In this document: in pieces, positions 17,675 to 25,812 of the stretch
Numbering within the stretch: the stretch's first letter is position 1
How the letters are laid out: every line of letters starts with the position of its first letter
DNA from: JBCCGI01 sp039029355
Lineage (GTDB): Bacteria; Planctomycetota; UBA1135; GCA-002686595
Assembly (NCBI GenBank): GCA_039029355.1
Contig: JBCCGI010000059.1
Span: forward strand, 1-52,927
Length of the DNA: 52,927 nucleotides
Direction: 5' to 3'
The notes under the pieces: model-generated
What the model saw: only the letters and a program-made list of their open reading frames with translations
Databases searched by the model: none
What the model was told of the DNA's origin: nothing
Program-made: the position numbers and the translations under genes

Positions 17675-18349
17675 CACCGGGCGGGTGGGGCTGGAGGGAG
17701 CGCGCGCGCCAGTTCGGCTCTCCCTCGCCCGGAAGCACGGCGTAGACCGGCCGGCGTTCGAAGCCGAGGGCCTGGTTCAGGATCCGCCCGACGGCGCATC
17801 CGCGCCCGCTGTTCGGTCGTCGGGTCGCTGAAGGCGTGCCCGATGCCCGTGCGCGAGAGGAGCGACGAACCGACCAGCGTGAAGACGCGTCCCGCTCCGA
17901 TGCCACAGGCGAAGAGCTCGAGGTCGGCGTCGTGCCTCCACTCCTGCAGCCCGTCCGTCCACAAGTGGATGCCGCGGGTCCCGCTGGTGGTCTGGTGGAG
18001 CCCTTCCCGAGGGCCTCGAGCCAGGCCGGGGCCGCGCTCGAGTCCCGCAGCGATGGGTACGAGTCGGCCACGACGCGCGTCCCTCCGCGGCGTACCCAAG
18101 CGACGATCGCCTGCAGCGCTCGCTCGTCGGGCAACCGCACCGGGTTGATCACGACCAGCGCGCCGCCCTCCTGCGGGCGCCGGTCGTCGAGGTCGTACAC
18201 CATAGTGCGGCCGGACCCCGCGCGGGAGACGTTGGTCCGCAGCCTGTCGAAGGCCGGGTCCGGCGAGCCCGTGCAGCGAGCCGATCGAGGACGGGGACGC
18301 GCGCAGGCCGCTCCCACAGGAGGTCCACGACGGCTCCGTCTACAGCCAA
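17675..18349 (-). pseudogene. Frameshifted gene, DUF4350-like
   Basis: Three successive reading frames of the minus strand give one plausible protein. 18349 to about 18277 reads VDLLWERPARVPVLDRL. About 18263 to 18000 reads TMVYDLDDRRPQEGGALVVI, then NPVRLPDERALQAIVAWV and TRVVADSYPSL. About 18000 to 17800 reads GIHLWTDGLQEWRHDADLEL, then RVFTLVGSSLLSRTGIGHAF. The first frame resumes near 17797 (GRILNQALGFERRPVYAVL). The GGALVVINP and GGTRVVADS pattern resembles DUF4350 domains, glutamine-amidotransferase-like domains seen beside MoxR ATPases or in membrane operons. Shifts near 18270, 18000 and 17797 mean it is either decayed or affected by assembly errors. No clean stop precedes the next gene. 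Confidence 0.6.
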
Positions 18350-18382
18350 CGGCGAGGGCGGCTACGCACGGTGCGGCTCAGG

Positions 18383-18739
18383 TCACTCGTCTTTGCGCGG
18401 CAGGTCGCGGATCGCCTGCCGGATCTCCTTGGCGCTCGGGAGCATCGACAGCTTGAACGTGAACTCCACCTCCGCTCCGTCGGCGCGCTCGACGTTCGTC
18501 GAGAGATTGAGCCACTCGACGATGGCGGCGCTGACGGAGCGCGTGCTGGACGCGTTCAGCGTGACCGCGATCTCGTCTTCCAGAACTTGTTGGCGACCGC
18601 TCGCGTCGACGAGCGCGTCCTCCGCCGCCCGCGCCTGGGCGGCGATGCCGAGCAGCGCCTCGTCCAGGTCGGCGCGGCTCGCCTGGCAGCTCGCCGCGAG
18701 CAGGAGGAACGGAGTGGCGAAAAGGGTCTTCTTCTTCAT
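18383..18739 (-). CDS. Small hypothetical lipoprotein
   Basis: 118 residues. A short basic start (MKKK) and hydrophobic stretch end in a lipobox, LLAASC. The mature part is polar and largely helical (residues about 22-60), followed by a possible beta segment (VEFTFKLSMLPS). No known domain was recognised. It is divergent from the sigma/kinase pair that starts at 18902, 162 bp away, so it could be a target or partner of that switch. A second small lipoprotein lies divergent to another sigma/kinase pair at 37153. Confidence 0.65.
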   Translation of the reverse strand: MKKKTLFATPFLLLAASCQASRADLDEALLGIAAQARAAEDALVDASGRQQVLEDEIAVTLNASSTRSVSAAIVEWLNLSTNVERADGAEVEFTFKLSMLPSAKEIRQAIRDLPRKDE

Positions 18740-18901
18740 GTTCGGGATCGGGGAAGGGGTGGTCTCCGGCGGCAGGGTTCGGCACGATGCGCCGAGCTCG
18801 CAGAGCCGGTCGGCGGCTCTTCGCCTAGGAAGGCCGTCCAGGCACGGTTCCGTCGATGGCGGCTCGGCCCCCGCAGGGTTTCCGCACGAAATCTCGAAGA
18901 C

Positions 18902-19468
18902 ATGACCTCAACGTCTGCCGGCTCCTCGGAGCCCGAGCGGCGAGAACGGGCCGCCGAGCTCTTGCCGCAGGTGTACGACGAGCTGAAGCGGCTCGCGCAG
19001 CACCGCGTCCGGGGGCTCCCGCCCGGGCAGACGCTCCAGGCCACGGCCTTGGTGCACGAGGCCTACATGAGGCTCGTTGGCCGGGGCGATCCGCAGTGGC
19101 GAGACGAGCGCGAGTTCTTCGCCGCGGCCTCGCTCGCCATGCGTCGCTTCCTCGTGGAGAGCTTCCGCCGCAAGGGAGCGCGCAAGCGGGCCGCGGGCCG
19201 AGAGTCGATCGACCCCGCCGAGCTGGTGGTTACCACGCTGTCCGAGGACGCCGACATCCTGGAGCTGGATGGAGCCCTGAGCGAGCTCGAAGCGCGCTCC
19301 CCGCGCGCCGCGGAAGTGGTGTCGCTCCACTTCTTCGCAGGGCTCACCCAGCGCGAGATCGCCGGCGTGCTCGCGGTCGCGGTCTCGACGGTGGAGAGGG
19401 ATTGGGCCTACGCCCGCGCCTGGCTGCGCCGGCGCCTCGCAGGTCCTAGACCGGGCGGCGAGGCATGA
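18902..19468 (+). CDS. ECF sigma factor (TIGR02999-like)
   Basis: 188 residues from ATG 18902. The N-terminal half has LPQVYDELKRLAQHRVR and LQATALVHEAYMRLVG, the hallmark of the ECF group often labelled TIGR02999 or Sigma70_ECF. The C-terminal helix-turn-helix is LTQREIAGVLAVAVSTVERD, followed by WAYARAWLRRRL. Its stop overlaps the start of the kinase gene by 4 bp (ATGATG at 19465), showing translational coupling. No anti-sigma gene is present, so the kinase is the likely regulator, as is known or proposed for kinase-associated ECF groups. Confidence 0.9.
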   Translation: MTSTSAGSSEPERRERAAELLPQVYDELKRLAQHRVRGLPPGQTLQATALVHEAYMRLVGRGDPQWRDEREFFAAASLAMRRFLVESFRRKGARKRAAGRESIDPAELVVTTLSEDADILELDGALSELEARSPRAAEVVSLHFFAGLTQREIAGVLAVAVSTVERDWAYARAWLRRRLAGPRPGGEA

Positions 19469-22131
19469 TGCCCTCGCTCGAGGCGCGCGCCGAGGCCCTC
19501 TTCAAGTCGCTGGTCTTTCTCGATGTGCGCGAGCGCGACGCGGAGCTTCGGGCGCGGTCCGCGGGAGATGCGGCGCTGGAGTCGGAGGTGCGTAGCTTGC
19601 TCGCCGCACACGACATCGAGGACGACTTCCTGTCGGTCGCTCCCGAGCCGGACCGACCGGTCGAGCTCTCGCCGGGCGACACGGTGGACGGCTTTCGGAT
19701 CGAGTCCGTGCTCGGGCGCGGCGGAATGGGGACGGTCTACGAAGCGACCCAGGACTCCCCGCGGCGGAGGGTTGCGCTCAAGCTGATCCGCGGGGGGCTG
19801 CTCACCCAGCGGAGCGTCGCGCGGTTCGAGCGCGAGGCAGAGATCCTCGGCCGCCTCGAGCATCCCGGGATCGCGCGCGTCTACCAGGCCGGACGCCTCC
19901 TGCAGCCGGCCGGGGCCCTGCCGTTCTTCGCGATGGAGCGAGTCGAAGGCGCTCCGCTGGACGGGTGGCTGGAGCGAGAACAACCCTCCTTCGCCGAGCG
20001 CCTCGCGCTCCTCGTTCGGCTCTGCGAAGCGGTGCAGCACGCGCACGAGAAGGGGATCGTTCACCGCGATCTCAAGCCCAGCAACATCCTGGTGACGCCC
20101 GCCGGACAGCCCAAGGTCCTGGACTTCGGCGTCGCGTTCGCGGCGGGGGGGCGCGACGCCGACGCTAGCCACCGCACGCAGCCGGGGCAGATCGTCGGGA
20201 CGCTGGCCTACATGAGCCCCGAGCAGGCCGCCGGCAAGCAGGGCCTGGCCGACACGCGCAGCGACGTCTTCTCGTTGGGTGTGATCGCCTTCCAGCTCCT
20301 GGCCGGTCGCCACCCGCTGGAGCTCGCGGGCGACGGGGTCCTGGGGATGGCCCGCCTGCTGCTACACGAGGAGGTGCCTCGGCTCGGAACGGTCGAGCCC
20401 GCCGCGCGCGGCGACGTCGAGACCATCGTGGGCAAGGCGCTGTCGAGGGAGCCGCTCCGCCGTTACGCCACGGCGGGCGAGCTCGGAGCCGACTTCGAGC
20501 GCCACCTCCGGTCGGAGCCGGTGCTCGCGCGCCCGTTGACCCCGTTGTACCAGGTGTCGCGCCTCGCGCGTCGGCATCGGGTGCTCGTCGCCGCCGGCGT
20601 CGCCGTCGTCGCGACCATGTTGGTCGCCAGCGTGATCTCGCTGCGGCTCGCGTCGCAGGCGACCCAGCGCGCCGCCGAGTTCGAGGCCGTGCTCGTCTTC
20701 GTCGAGCAGGAATACGGCGAGCTCGAGCCGGGCCGCTTCGGGCAGGCAGCGATCGACGAGGTGGACGCCGCTCGTGCCGCGGGGCTCTCGGCGGCGGATA
20801 TCGGACGGGCGCTCCTGGGCCGCGAGATCCTGAGCCCGGCCGTCGAGGGCGCGCTGGCCGAGCTTGGGGACAGCCCCCGCGCACACGCGGGGATCGTGAC
20901 CAGGATCGGAGAGCTCTACGTGAAGCTGGGCCTTCCACTCGAGGCCGAGGAAACCCTGTCGACCGCCGCAGATCTATGGGCGGACCACGTCGGTGAGGAC
21001 CATCCCGAGGCGGTCGAGGTGCGGCTGCGCCACCTCGCCGCGGCGCTTTGGGCTCGGCGCGATGCGGTCGTCACTCCGGCTCTCGACGAGCTCCACGAGA
21101 CCTGCGTGCGCGTCTTCGGTCCGGAGGACGAGCGCACCCAGCGCGCGCTGGCGCTTCGCGGACGCCTGCTGATGCGAGAGCGCTCCCCGGAGGAGGCGCT
21201 GGCGATCCTGAGCAACGCAGCCGCGGCGCTCGGCGCGGCATGGGGCGAGGACGATCCCATCGTCCTGACGGCGCGCCGCTTCGAGGGCTTCGCGCTGGCG
21301 GACCTCGGCCGCGTCGGCGAGGCACAGGCGCTGGTCGCGGCGCTTCTTCCGACGAGCGCCGAGCGACTCGGCCCGGACGCGCCGCTGACGTGCGATCTCC
21401 GGAGAGATGCGACCAGCCTCGCGCTGAGGAGCGGGTGGCCCGACCGTGCGCTCGCGCTCGCGAGGCAGAATCTGGAGCTCCTCCGCGTCCGGGTCGGCGA
21501 GCAACACCTCGACACGCTGGACGCCAAGAGCCTGCTGGCGGGCGTGCAGAAGTACCGCGGGGAGTACGGCGAGGCCCGGGCGCTGCTCGACGACGTGCTC
21601 GCCACTCCCGAGCTCGAGCGGCGGTCCGCGGGCATGGCCGGGAGGGCTCGGGAGCTGCTCGGCGGAGTGCTCGCCGAGACCGGCGACGCCGAGGGCGCAC
21701 TCGAGCGACTCGCCCCCGAAGCGGGTGGCGAGCGCCTCCTCGCCTTGCTCGCGATCGACCGGCACGCCGAGGCGCTGCACGAGGCGTTGGAGTGCGTTGA
21801 GCGCGGGCGCCGCGACGCGCACGCGGCCGGGCTCGACTTCGCGCTCGTCCACCTCGGGATCGTCCTGATCGACACCGGGCAGCCGGAACGCGCCGTGGCG
21901 TCGCTCCGCGAGGCCGTGGACCTGCGCGAGGCGGCGTACACCGACGATCACCCGCTGCTCGCCGTGGCGCTGTGCGTGCTGGCGGAGGCGCTGGCGCTCC
22001 GCGGTGAGTGCGGCGAGGCGCAGCGCCTGCTGGCGGAGAGCGCCGAGCCGATGCCGCGCGCCCCCGCTTCCGCACGGAAGCGAGCCGCCGGCATCCGCGA
22101 GGCGCTCGCGGCGCTGTGCGGCGAGCGCTAA
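19465..22131 (+). CDS. Membrane Ser/Thr protein kinase with C-terminal TPR array
   Basis: 888 residues; ATG 19465 overlaps the sigma stop, and a second ATG is at 19468. Kinase domain about 75-350: glycine loop GRGGMGTVY (84-92), Lys106 (VALKLI), HRDLKPSN (200-207), DFG (220-222) and GTLAYMSPEQ. All key residues are present, so it should be active. A single membrane helix spans about 372-394 (LVAAGVAVVATMLVASV). Residues about 395-888 are TPR-like helical repeats rich in Ala, Leu and Glu, predicted to lie outside the membrane if the kinase is cytoplasmic. The likely job is to sense an envelope signal through the TPRs and control the co-encoded sigma factor. Confidence 0.9.
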   Translation: MMPSLEARAEALFKSLVFLDVRERDAELRARSAGDAALESEVRSLLAAHDIEDDFLSVAPEPDRPVELSPGDTVDGFRIESVLGRGGMGTVYEATQDSPRRRVALKLIRGGLLTQRSVARFEREAEILGRLEHPGIARVYQAGRLLQPAGALPFFAMERVEGAPLDGWLEREQPSFAERLALLVRLCEAVQHAHEKGIVHRDLKPSNILVTPAGQPKVLDFGVAFAAGGRDADASHRTQPGQIVGTLAYMSPEQAAGKQGLADTRSDVFSLGVIAFQLLAGRHPLELAGDGVLGMARLLLHEEVPRLGTVEPAARGDVETIVGKALSREPLRRYATAGELGADFERHLRSEPVLARPLTPLYQVSRLARRHRVLVAAGVAVVATMLVASVISLRLASQATQRAAEFEAVLVFVEQEYGELEPGRFGQAAIDEVDAARAAGLSAADIGRALLGREILSPAVEGALAELGDSPRAHAGIVTRIGELYVKLGLPLEAEETLSTAADLWADHVGEDHPEAVEVRLRHLAAALWARRDAVVTPALDELHETCVRVFGPEDERTQRALALRGRLLMRERSPEEALAILSNAAAALGAAWGEDDPIVLTARRFEGFALADLGRVGEAQALVAALLPTSAERLGPDAPLTCDLRRDATSLALRSGWPDRALALARQNLELLRVRVGEQHLDTLDAKSLLAGVQKYRGEYGEARALLDDVLATPELERRSAGMAGRARELLGGVLAETGDAEGALERLAPEAGGERLLALLAIDRHAEALHEALECVERGRRDAHAAGLDFALVHLGIVLIDTGQPERAVASLREAVDLREAAYTDDHPLLAVALCVLAEALALRGECGEAQRLLAESAEPMPRAPASARKRAAGIREALAALCGER

Positions 22132-22225
22132 ACCGGGCGCACGAACGCGAGATCCAGGCAGAACTCCGCGGCGCGTTTTCGGTCGGGAGGGGAGACCGAC
22201 CCCTACGGCCGAACCCGCCGCACCC

Positions 22226-23488
22226 ATGAAGAACACCGCCTCGCGCCGCGCCTTTGCCCCGCTCCTCGTGCTCGCCCTTGTCTCGACTCCGGGCGCCGCC
22301 CAGGAGCCCTGGGAGCTCGGCCCCTACCAGACCGGCCTCCGGCCGCTCGTCTACTACACGCCCGAGTCGTCCTCGGCCCTCTACGGCGCCGTCTACGGGC
22401 GCACGGTCTACCCGGCCCTCGGCTCGGGCCTCGACGCCGCGCCGGACCTGAGCGGCGGCCCGTACCCGCACATCGCGTTCTTCCACGGCTGGACCGTCGA
22501 CACGACGCACTACACCGAGATCATGCACCACCTCGCGAGCTGGGGCTTCGTGGTGACCGGCTGCGACACGAACGTCGGCCACGATGAGCCCGCGCTTTCG
22601 GCGGGCTTCGCGAACGACCAGCGCCTCCTGATGGAGTTCTTGGAGGCCGAGTCCGCGGCGCCCGGGGCGTTCCTCGAGGGCATGTTCGACTTCGGCGACT
22701 GGGGCGCCGTCGGGCACTCGTTCGGCGCGTCTACCAGCCTGACCTTCTCGGACGTCGCGCCGCGGCTCGTCGCGCTGGTCGCGCACCAGCCGTACATGGG
22801 CCCCGACTTCGGCGGCACCGAACCCGCCGATACGCAGATCGCCGACTTCGCCGGCGGGCTTGCGGTCGTGGCGGGCAGCGTGGACGTCGTGACGCCCGCG
22901 TTCCTGCAGAACTACGTCTGGTACGACGCGGCGACCTCCGCGTCGACGCGCCTCTTCGCCCTGGTCGATGGCATGGGGCACACCGGCGCGGTCGACTTCA
23001 CGGCGCAAGGCGAGCCGATGTCGGCGGACGAGCAGGAGCGCGTCACCTGGCTCTTCTCCACCGCCTTCCTCCAAGCGGAGATGCACGGGGAGAGCGCGCT
23101 GTACGACCAGCTCGCCGGCGAGGCGGCGCTCGCCGAGCCGTGGACGATCGAGTCCGGCGGAACGGTCCCCGCGTTCTGGGCGCTCGACAGCGTGACGCAG
23201 CCGGACGCGCTCGCCTACGGCATCGCCGGCGACTACGGCGCCTCGGCGCTCATCGCCATCTCACCCGCGCCGGCCGCGGTGCCCTCTGCGTTCGGGCTGA
23301 TCGAGGTCGACCTGACGCTTTCGACGCTGCTGTGGAGCGGCGCGCTCGACGCGGGGACCGGCATCGAGGAGCTCTTCGCGCCGATCCCGCCGTCGGCTTC
23401 GGGCGTGGACTTCTATCTGCAGGCGCTGCAGCTGGACGGCGCCGGCGGCGGTGCGGTGTCTCCGCTCGTGACGTGGACGGCGCCCTGA
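22226..23488 (+). CDS. Secreted alpha/beta hydrolase, paralogue of the 16443-17651 product
   Basis: 420 residues from ATG 22226, with signal peptide 1-25 (cleavage at GAAQE). The hydrolase motifs mirror the paralogue: FFHGWTVDTTHY, Ser165 in GHSFGAS, Asp220 in AGSVDVVTP and His252 in DGMGHTG. The C-terminal tail (about 330-420) again has PSAFGLIEVD and FYLQALQLDG, ending SPLVTWTAP. The two copies are about 5 kb apart on opposite strands with the sigma/TPR-kinase pair between them, suggesting an old inverted duplication. It probably cleaves an extracellular ester. A 13-bp hairpin follows the stop. No clear Shine-Dalgarno sequence is visible. Confidence 0.82.
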   Translation: MKNTASRRAFAPLLVLALVSTPGAAQEPWELGPYQTGLRPLVYYTPESSSALYGAVYGRTVYPALGSGLDAAPDLSGGPYPHIAFFHGWTVDTTHYTEIMHHLASWGFVVTGCDTNVGHDEPALSAGFANDQRLLMEFLEAESAAPGAFLEGMFDFGDWGAVGHSFGASTSLTFSDVAPRLVALVAHQPYMGPDFGGTEPADTQIADFAGGLAVVAGSVDVVTPAFLQNYVWYDAATSASTRLFALVDGMGHTGAVDFTAQGEPMSADEQERVTWLFSTAFLQAEMHGESALYDQLAGEAALAEPWTIESGGTVPAFWALDSVTQPDALAYGIAGDYGASALIAISPAPAAVPSAFGLIEVDLTLSTLLWSGALDAGTGIEELFAPIPPSASGVDFYLQALQLDGAGGGAVSPLVTWTAP

Positions 23489-23502
23489 GCCGACGGTGCT
23501 CG

Positions 23503-23535
23503 GCCCGCCGCGGTCTCGGACGGACCGCGGCGGGC
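23503..23535. terminator. Strong bidirectional hairpin
   Basis: A perfect 13-bp stem (GCCCGCCGCGGTC at 23503-23515, complement at 23523-23535) with a 7-nt loop sits between convergent stops at 23488 and 23552. It can serve both strands; no T tract is present. Confidence 0.7.
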
Positions 23536-23551
23536 ACGTGCGGAGCGGCGC

Positions 23552-25351
23552 CTACTCGACCACGATCGCCGCGACGTCGGTGATCTCGTCCACGAGCACC
23601 GTCGGCGCCAGCGAAAGCGACAGCGCCGCTGCGTACAGCTCGGTCCCCGGAGCCAGCGAAACCGGGAAGCCCGGCGTCGACCCCGAGCCGTTCGGAGCGA
23701 GGCCCACCAGCAGCGTGGTCGGGTTCGCGAGCGACGCCGCCAGCAGCGCGTCGAACGCCAGCCCGAGGTTGCGGCCGTCGCCGAAGGGGAGGATCAGGTC
23801 GCCCGGCGACGCGGCGAAGACGACCCAGGCCGAAGGCGTGGCGCCCGAGAACGACGCGAGCTCGACCTGCGCGTTGGCGCCGCTCGTGAAGGTGGGCGGC
23901 ACGACCTCCGGCAGGCGGTAGCCGCCGACGAAGACGCGCAGCTCGCTCGGGTCGCCGTCCTCCCGGCCGACCCACGCGCCGAGCGCGTTGTTGTAGAGCG
24001 CGCCGTAGCCGGCGCTGGGCTGGTCCAGCTCGGGGCCCGGGTTCACCGGGTTGCCGCCGTCGAGCTCGATCGGCCCGCTCCACGACACGCCGCCGTCACG
24101 CGAGAAGGCGCCGGACACGCTCAGGCCGACGCGCCAGAAGAGCGTCGCGTCGTCGCCGTCGAGGTGGAGCTGCGGGTAGCCGGTGCCGGGGGGCGAGAGC
24201 TCCTGCTCGGCGGCCCACGTCACGCCGCCGTCGACCGAGCGCGAGGCGAAGACGCTCGAGTCGGTCAGGAACGTGCCGTTGCGGTCGTCGTTCCACGCCA
24301 GCACGACGGCGCCCGTCTCGGTGACCCCGATCGTCGTCTCGCGCAGATACACCGTACCCGCCGGCTCGCTGCCGACCCGCGTCGTCGGGCCGAAGGACGC
24401 GCCGCCGTCGGTCGAGACCGCGGCGTAGAGGTCCTTGTAGAAGTTCTCGATCGAGTCCAGCTGCGGCCAGGCCAGCGCGACGACGCCGTTGCGGGCAGCG
24501 AGCGAGACCTCGTCGTCCGAGAACCACATCAGGTCGCCGGACGGGTCCAGCTGGGTGGGCGTCGCCGGGAACCCGCCCGCCCCGGTCGTGCTGCTCAGGT
24601 GGAAGACGTCGGCGGAGTTGCCCTGCCCGCCCGCGATGCGCCCGGTGAAGGCGACGTGCAGCGTGTCGCCGTCGAGGGCGAGCGAAACGGAGTAGACCTG
24701 ATCGGCGCTCGGCACCAGCCGCACCGCGTCGGAGAACGTCACGCCGCCGTCGTGCGACTCCGACAGGCGCAGCTGCCGCGGGGCGCCGCCGAAGAAGTCG
24801 GGGAGCACCGACTGCAGCACGTAGACGTCCTGGCCCGAGGGGCTGACGGCCATCGAGTAGGCCTGCACCGGCGACGAGCCGCCCGGCGCGAAGCCCTTGG
24901 GGATCGGCTGGTCTGCGTCCCAGGTGGCTCCGCCGTCGACCGATCGGGCGAAGTAGACGTCGATCGCTTCGGCCCCGCCTGCGCCGCCCGGGCTCGCGTT
25001 GCGCTCGTCGCGCCAGGTGGCGAAGATCGTCTGCCCACGCACCTGCAGCACGTTCGCCGTCGTTCGGAAGTACAGCCCGGTGTACTTGTCGTGGCCGCCC
25101 GTGTCGGTGTCGATGCGAACCGGCGCGCCGAACTCGAGCGCGCGTCCGTCGGAGGTGGCCACGAAGACCTGCTGCGTCGCGTCGTCCTCGAAGAGCGCGG
25201 CCGTCAGGTCGCCGTCGCTCGCAACGGCGGCTCCCACCGGTTCGGTCTGGGCCGGTTGGCTCGCCTGCGCGGGCGGGCGCGCACCGTGTTGAACCGCGGT
25301 CGAAACGGACGGGAGGGAGAGGCAGGCGAGCGCAACGGGAAGGAGCTGCAT
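23552..25351 (-). CDS. Exported BNR/Asp-box (sialidase-like) beta-propeller protein
   Basis: 599 residues from ATG 25351, where the signal peptide starts (MQLLPVALACLSLPSVS); a longer frame begins at 25387. Five Asp-box motifs are visible: SVDGGATW, SHDGGVTF, STDGGASF, SVDGGVTW and SRDGGVSW. They mark a sialidase-type propeller across about residues 40-470. Catalytic Arg triad and Tyr/Glu residues of true sialidases cannot be assigned by eye, so enzymatic activity is unproven. The last 110 residues are a tail module with LGLAFDALLAASLANP and PGFPVSLAPGTELYAAAL. The gene converges with the hydrolase and diverges from the beta-helix gene. Confidence 0.8.
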   Translation of the reverse strand: MQLLPVALACLSLPSVSTAVQHGARPPAQASQPAQTEPVGAAVASDGDLTAALFEDDATQQVFVATSDGRALEFGAPVRIDTDTGGHDKYTGLYFRTTANVLQVRGQTIFATWRDERNASPGGAGGAEAIDVYFARSVDGGATWDADQPIPKGFAPGGSSPVQAYSMAVSPSGQDVYVLQSVLPDFFGGAPRQLRLSESHDGGVTFSDAVRLVPSADQVYSVSLALDGDTLHVAFTGRIAGGQGNSADVFHLSSTTGAGGFPATPTQLDPSGDLMWFSDDEVSLAARNGVVALAWPQLDSIENFYKDLYAAVSTDGGASFGPTTRVGSEPAGTVYLRETTIGVTETGAVVLAWNDDRNGTFLTDSSVFASRSVDGGVTWAAEQELSPPGTGYPQLHLDGDDATLFWRVGLSVSGAFSRDGGVSWSGPIELDGGNPVNPGPELDQPSAGYGALYNNALGAWVGREDGDPSELRVFVGGYRLPEVVPPTFTSGANAQVELASFSGATPSAWVVFAASPGDLILPFGDGRNLGLAFDALLAASLANPTTLLVGLAPNGSGSTPGFPVSLAPGTELYAAALSLSLAPTVLVDEITDVAAIVVE

Positions 25352-25812
25352 GCGTGATCTTGAGCTGAGGTTTCGGGCGGAGGTCATAGGCTCAGGCTAG
25401 CGGCCGGATTCGAATCGCGGTGGGCCGCGTCGACCATTCCGACGTGGTGTACGGGGGCATGTTTTTTGGAATTCTTGGGATCTCGCGCGGGGGGTCCGGC
25501 GAGCCCAAAGAAAAGCCGCTCGGGCTGCACCCGACCTGCGCCAAGGTCAACCTTGCGGAGCTTCGAGCCGTGGGTTCGCGGTCGTCGTCGGTCGGCGGGG
25601 CCGTGCACGAAACGCACTCGGTCTTCGCGCAAGCGACCGAAGCTGGACCTGGGGCGCCGGTCCAGACAGGCTTGCGGTGGGCGTGCGTCGCCGGCGAGTT
25701 CGGAGCGCGCGCGGCACGGGCTTCGCGGGGTGAGGGCCTCGCTTGGAGAGCTCGCAGCTCCTCGACGTTCGAGGCGCTGCGTGTCCGCTAGACACCACAC
25801 GACTGGGCCGAC
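25352..25812. other. Divergent intergenic region, no gene recognised
   Basis: 461 bp between the divergent BNR-repeat and beta-helix genes. It contains a locally AT-richer patch around 25458-25480 (GCATGTTTTTTGGAATTC), the best candidate for promoters in this GC-rich context, and TAGCCT-like hexamers on the minus strand near 25400. Open frames crossing it have no recognisable content. Confidence 0.35.

Noticed and set aside
23552..25351. Naming the BNR protein a sialidase
   Set aside because: Asp-boxes show the fold only; the catalytic residues could not be identified.
25395..25425. A TTCGAATCC string like a tRNA T-loop
   Set aside because: The flanking bases do not form a T stem and no acceptor or anticodon arm is present.
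25420..25791. A 123-codon open frame in the divergent gap
   Set aside because: No recognisable content, no ribosome site, composition typical of noncoding GC-rich DNA.
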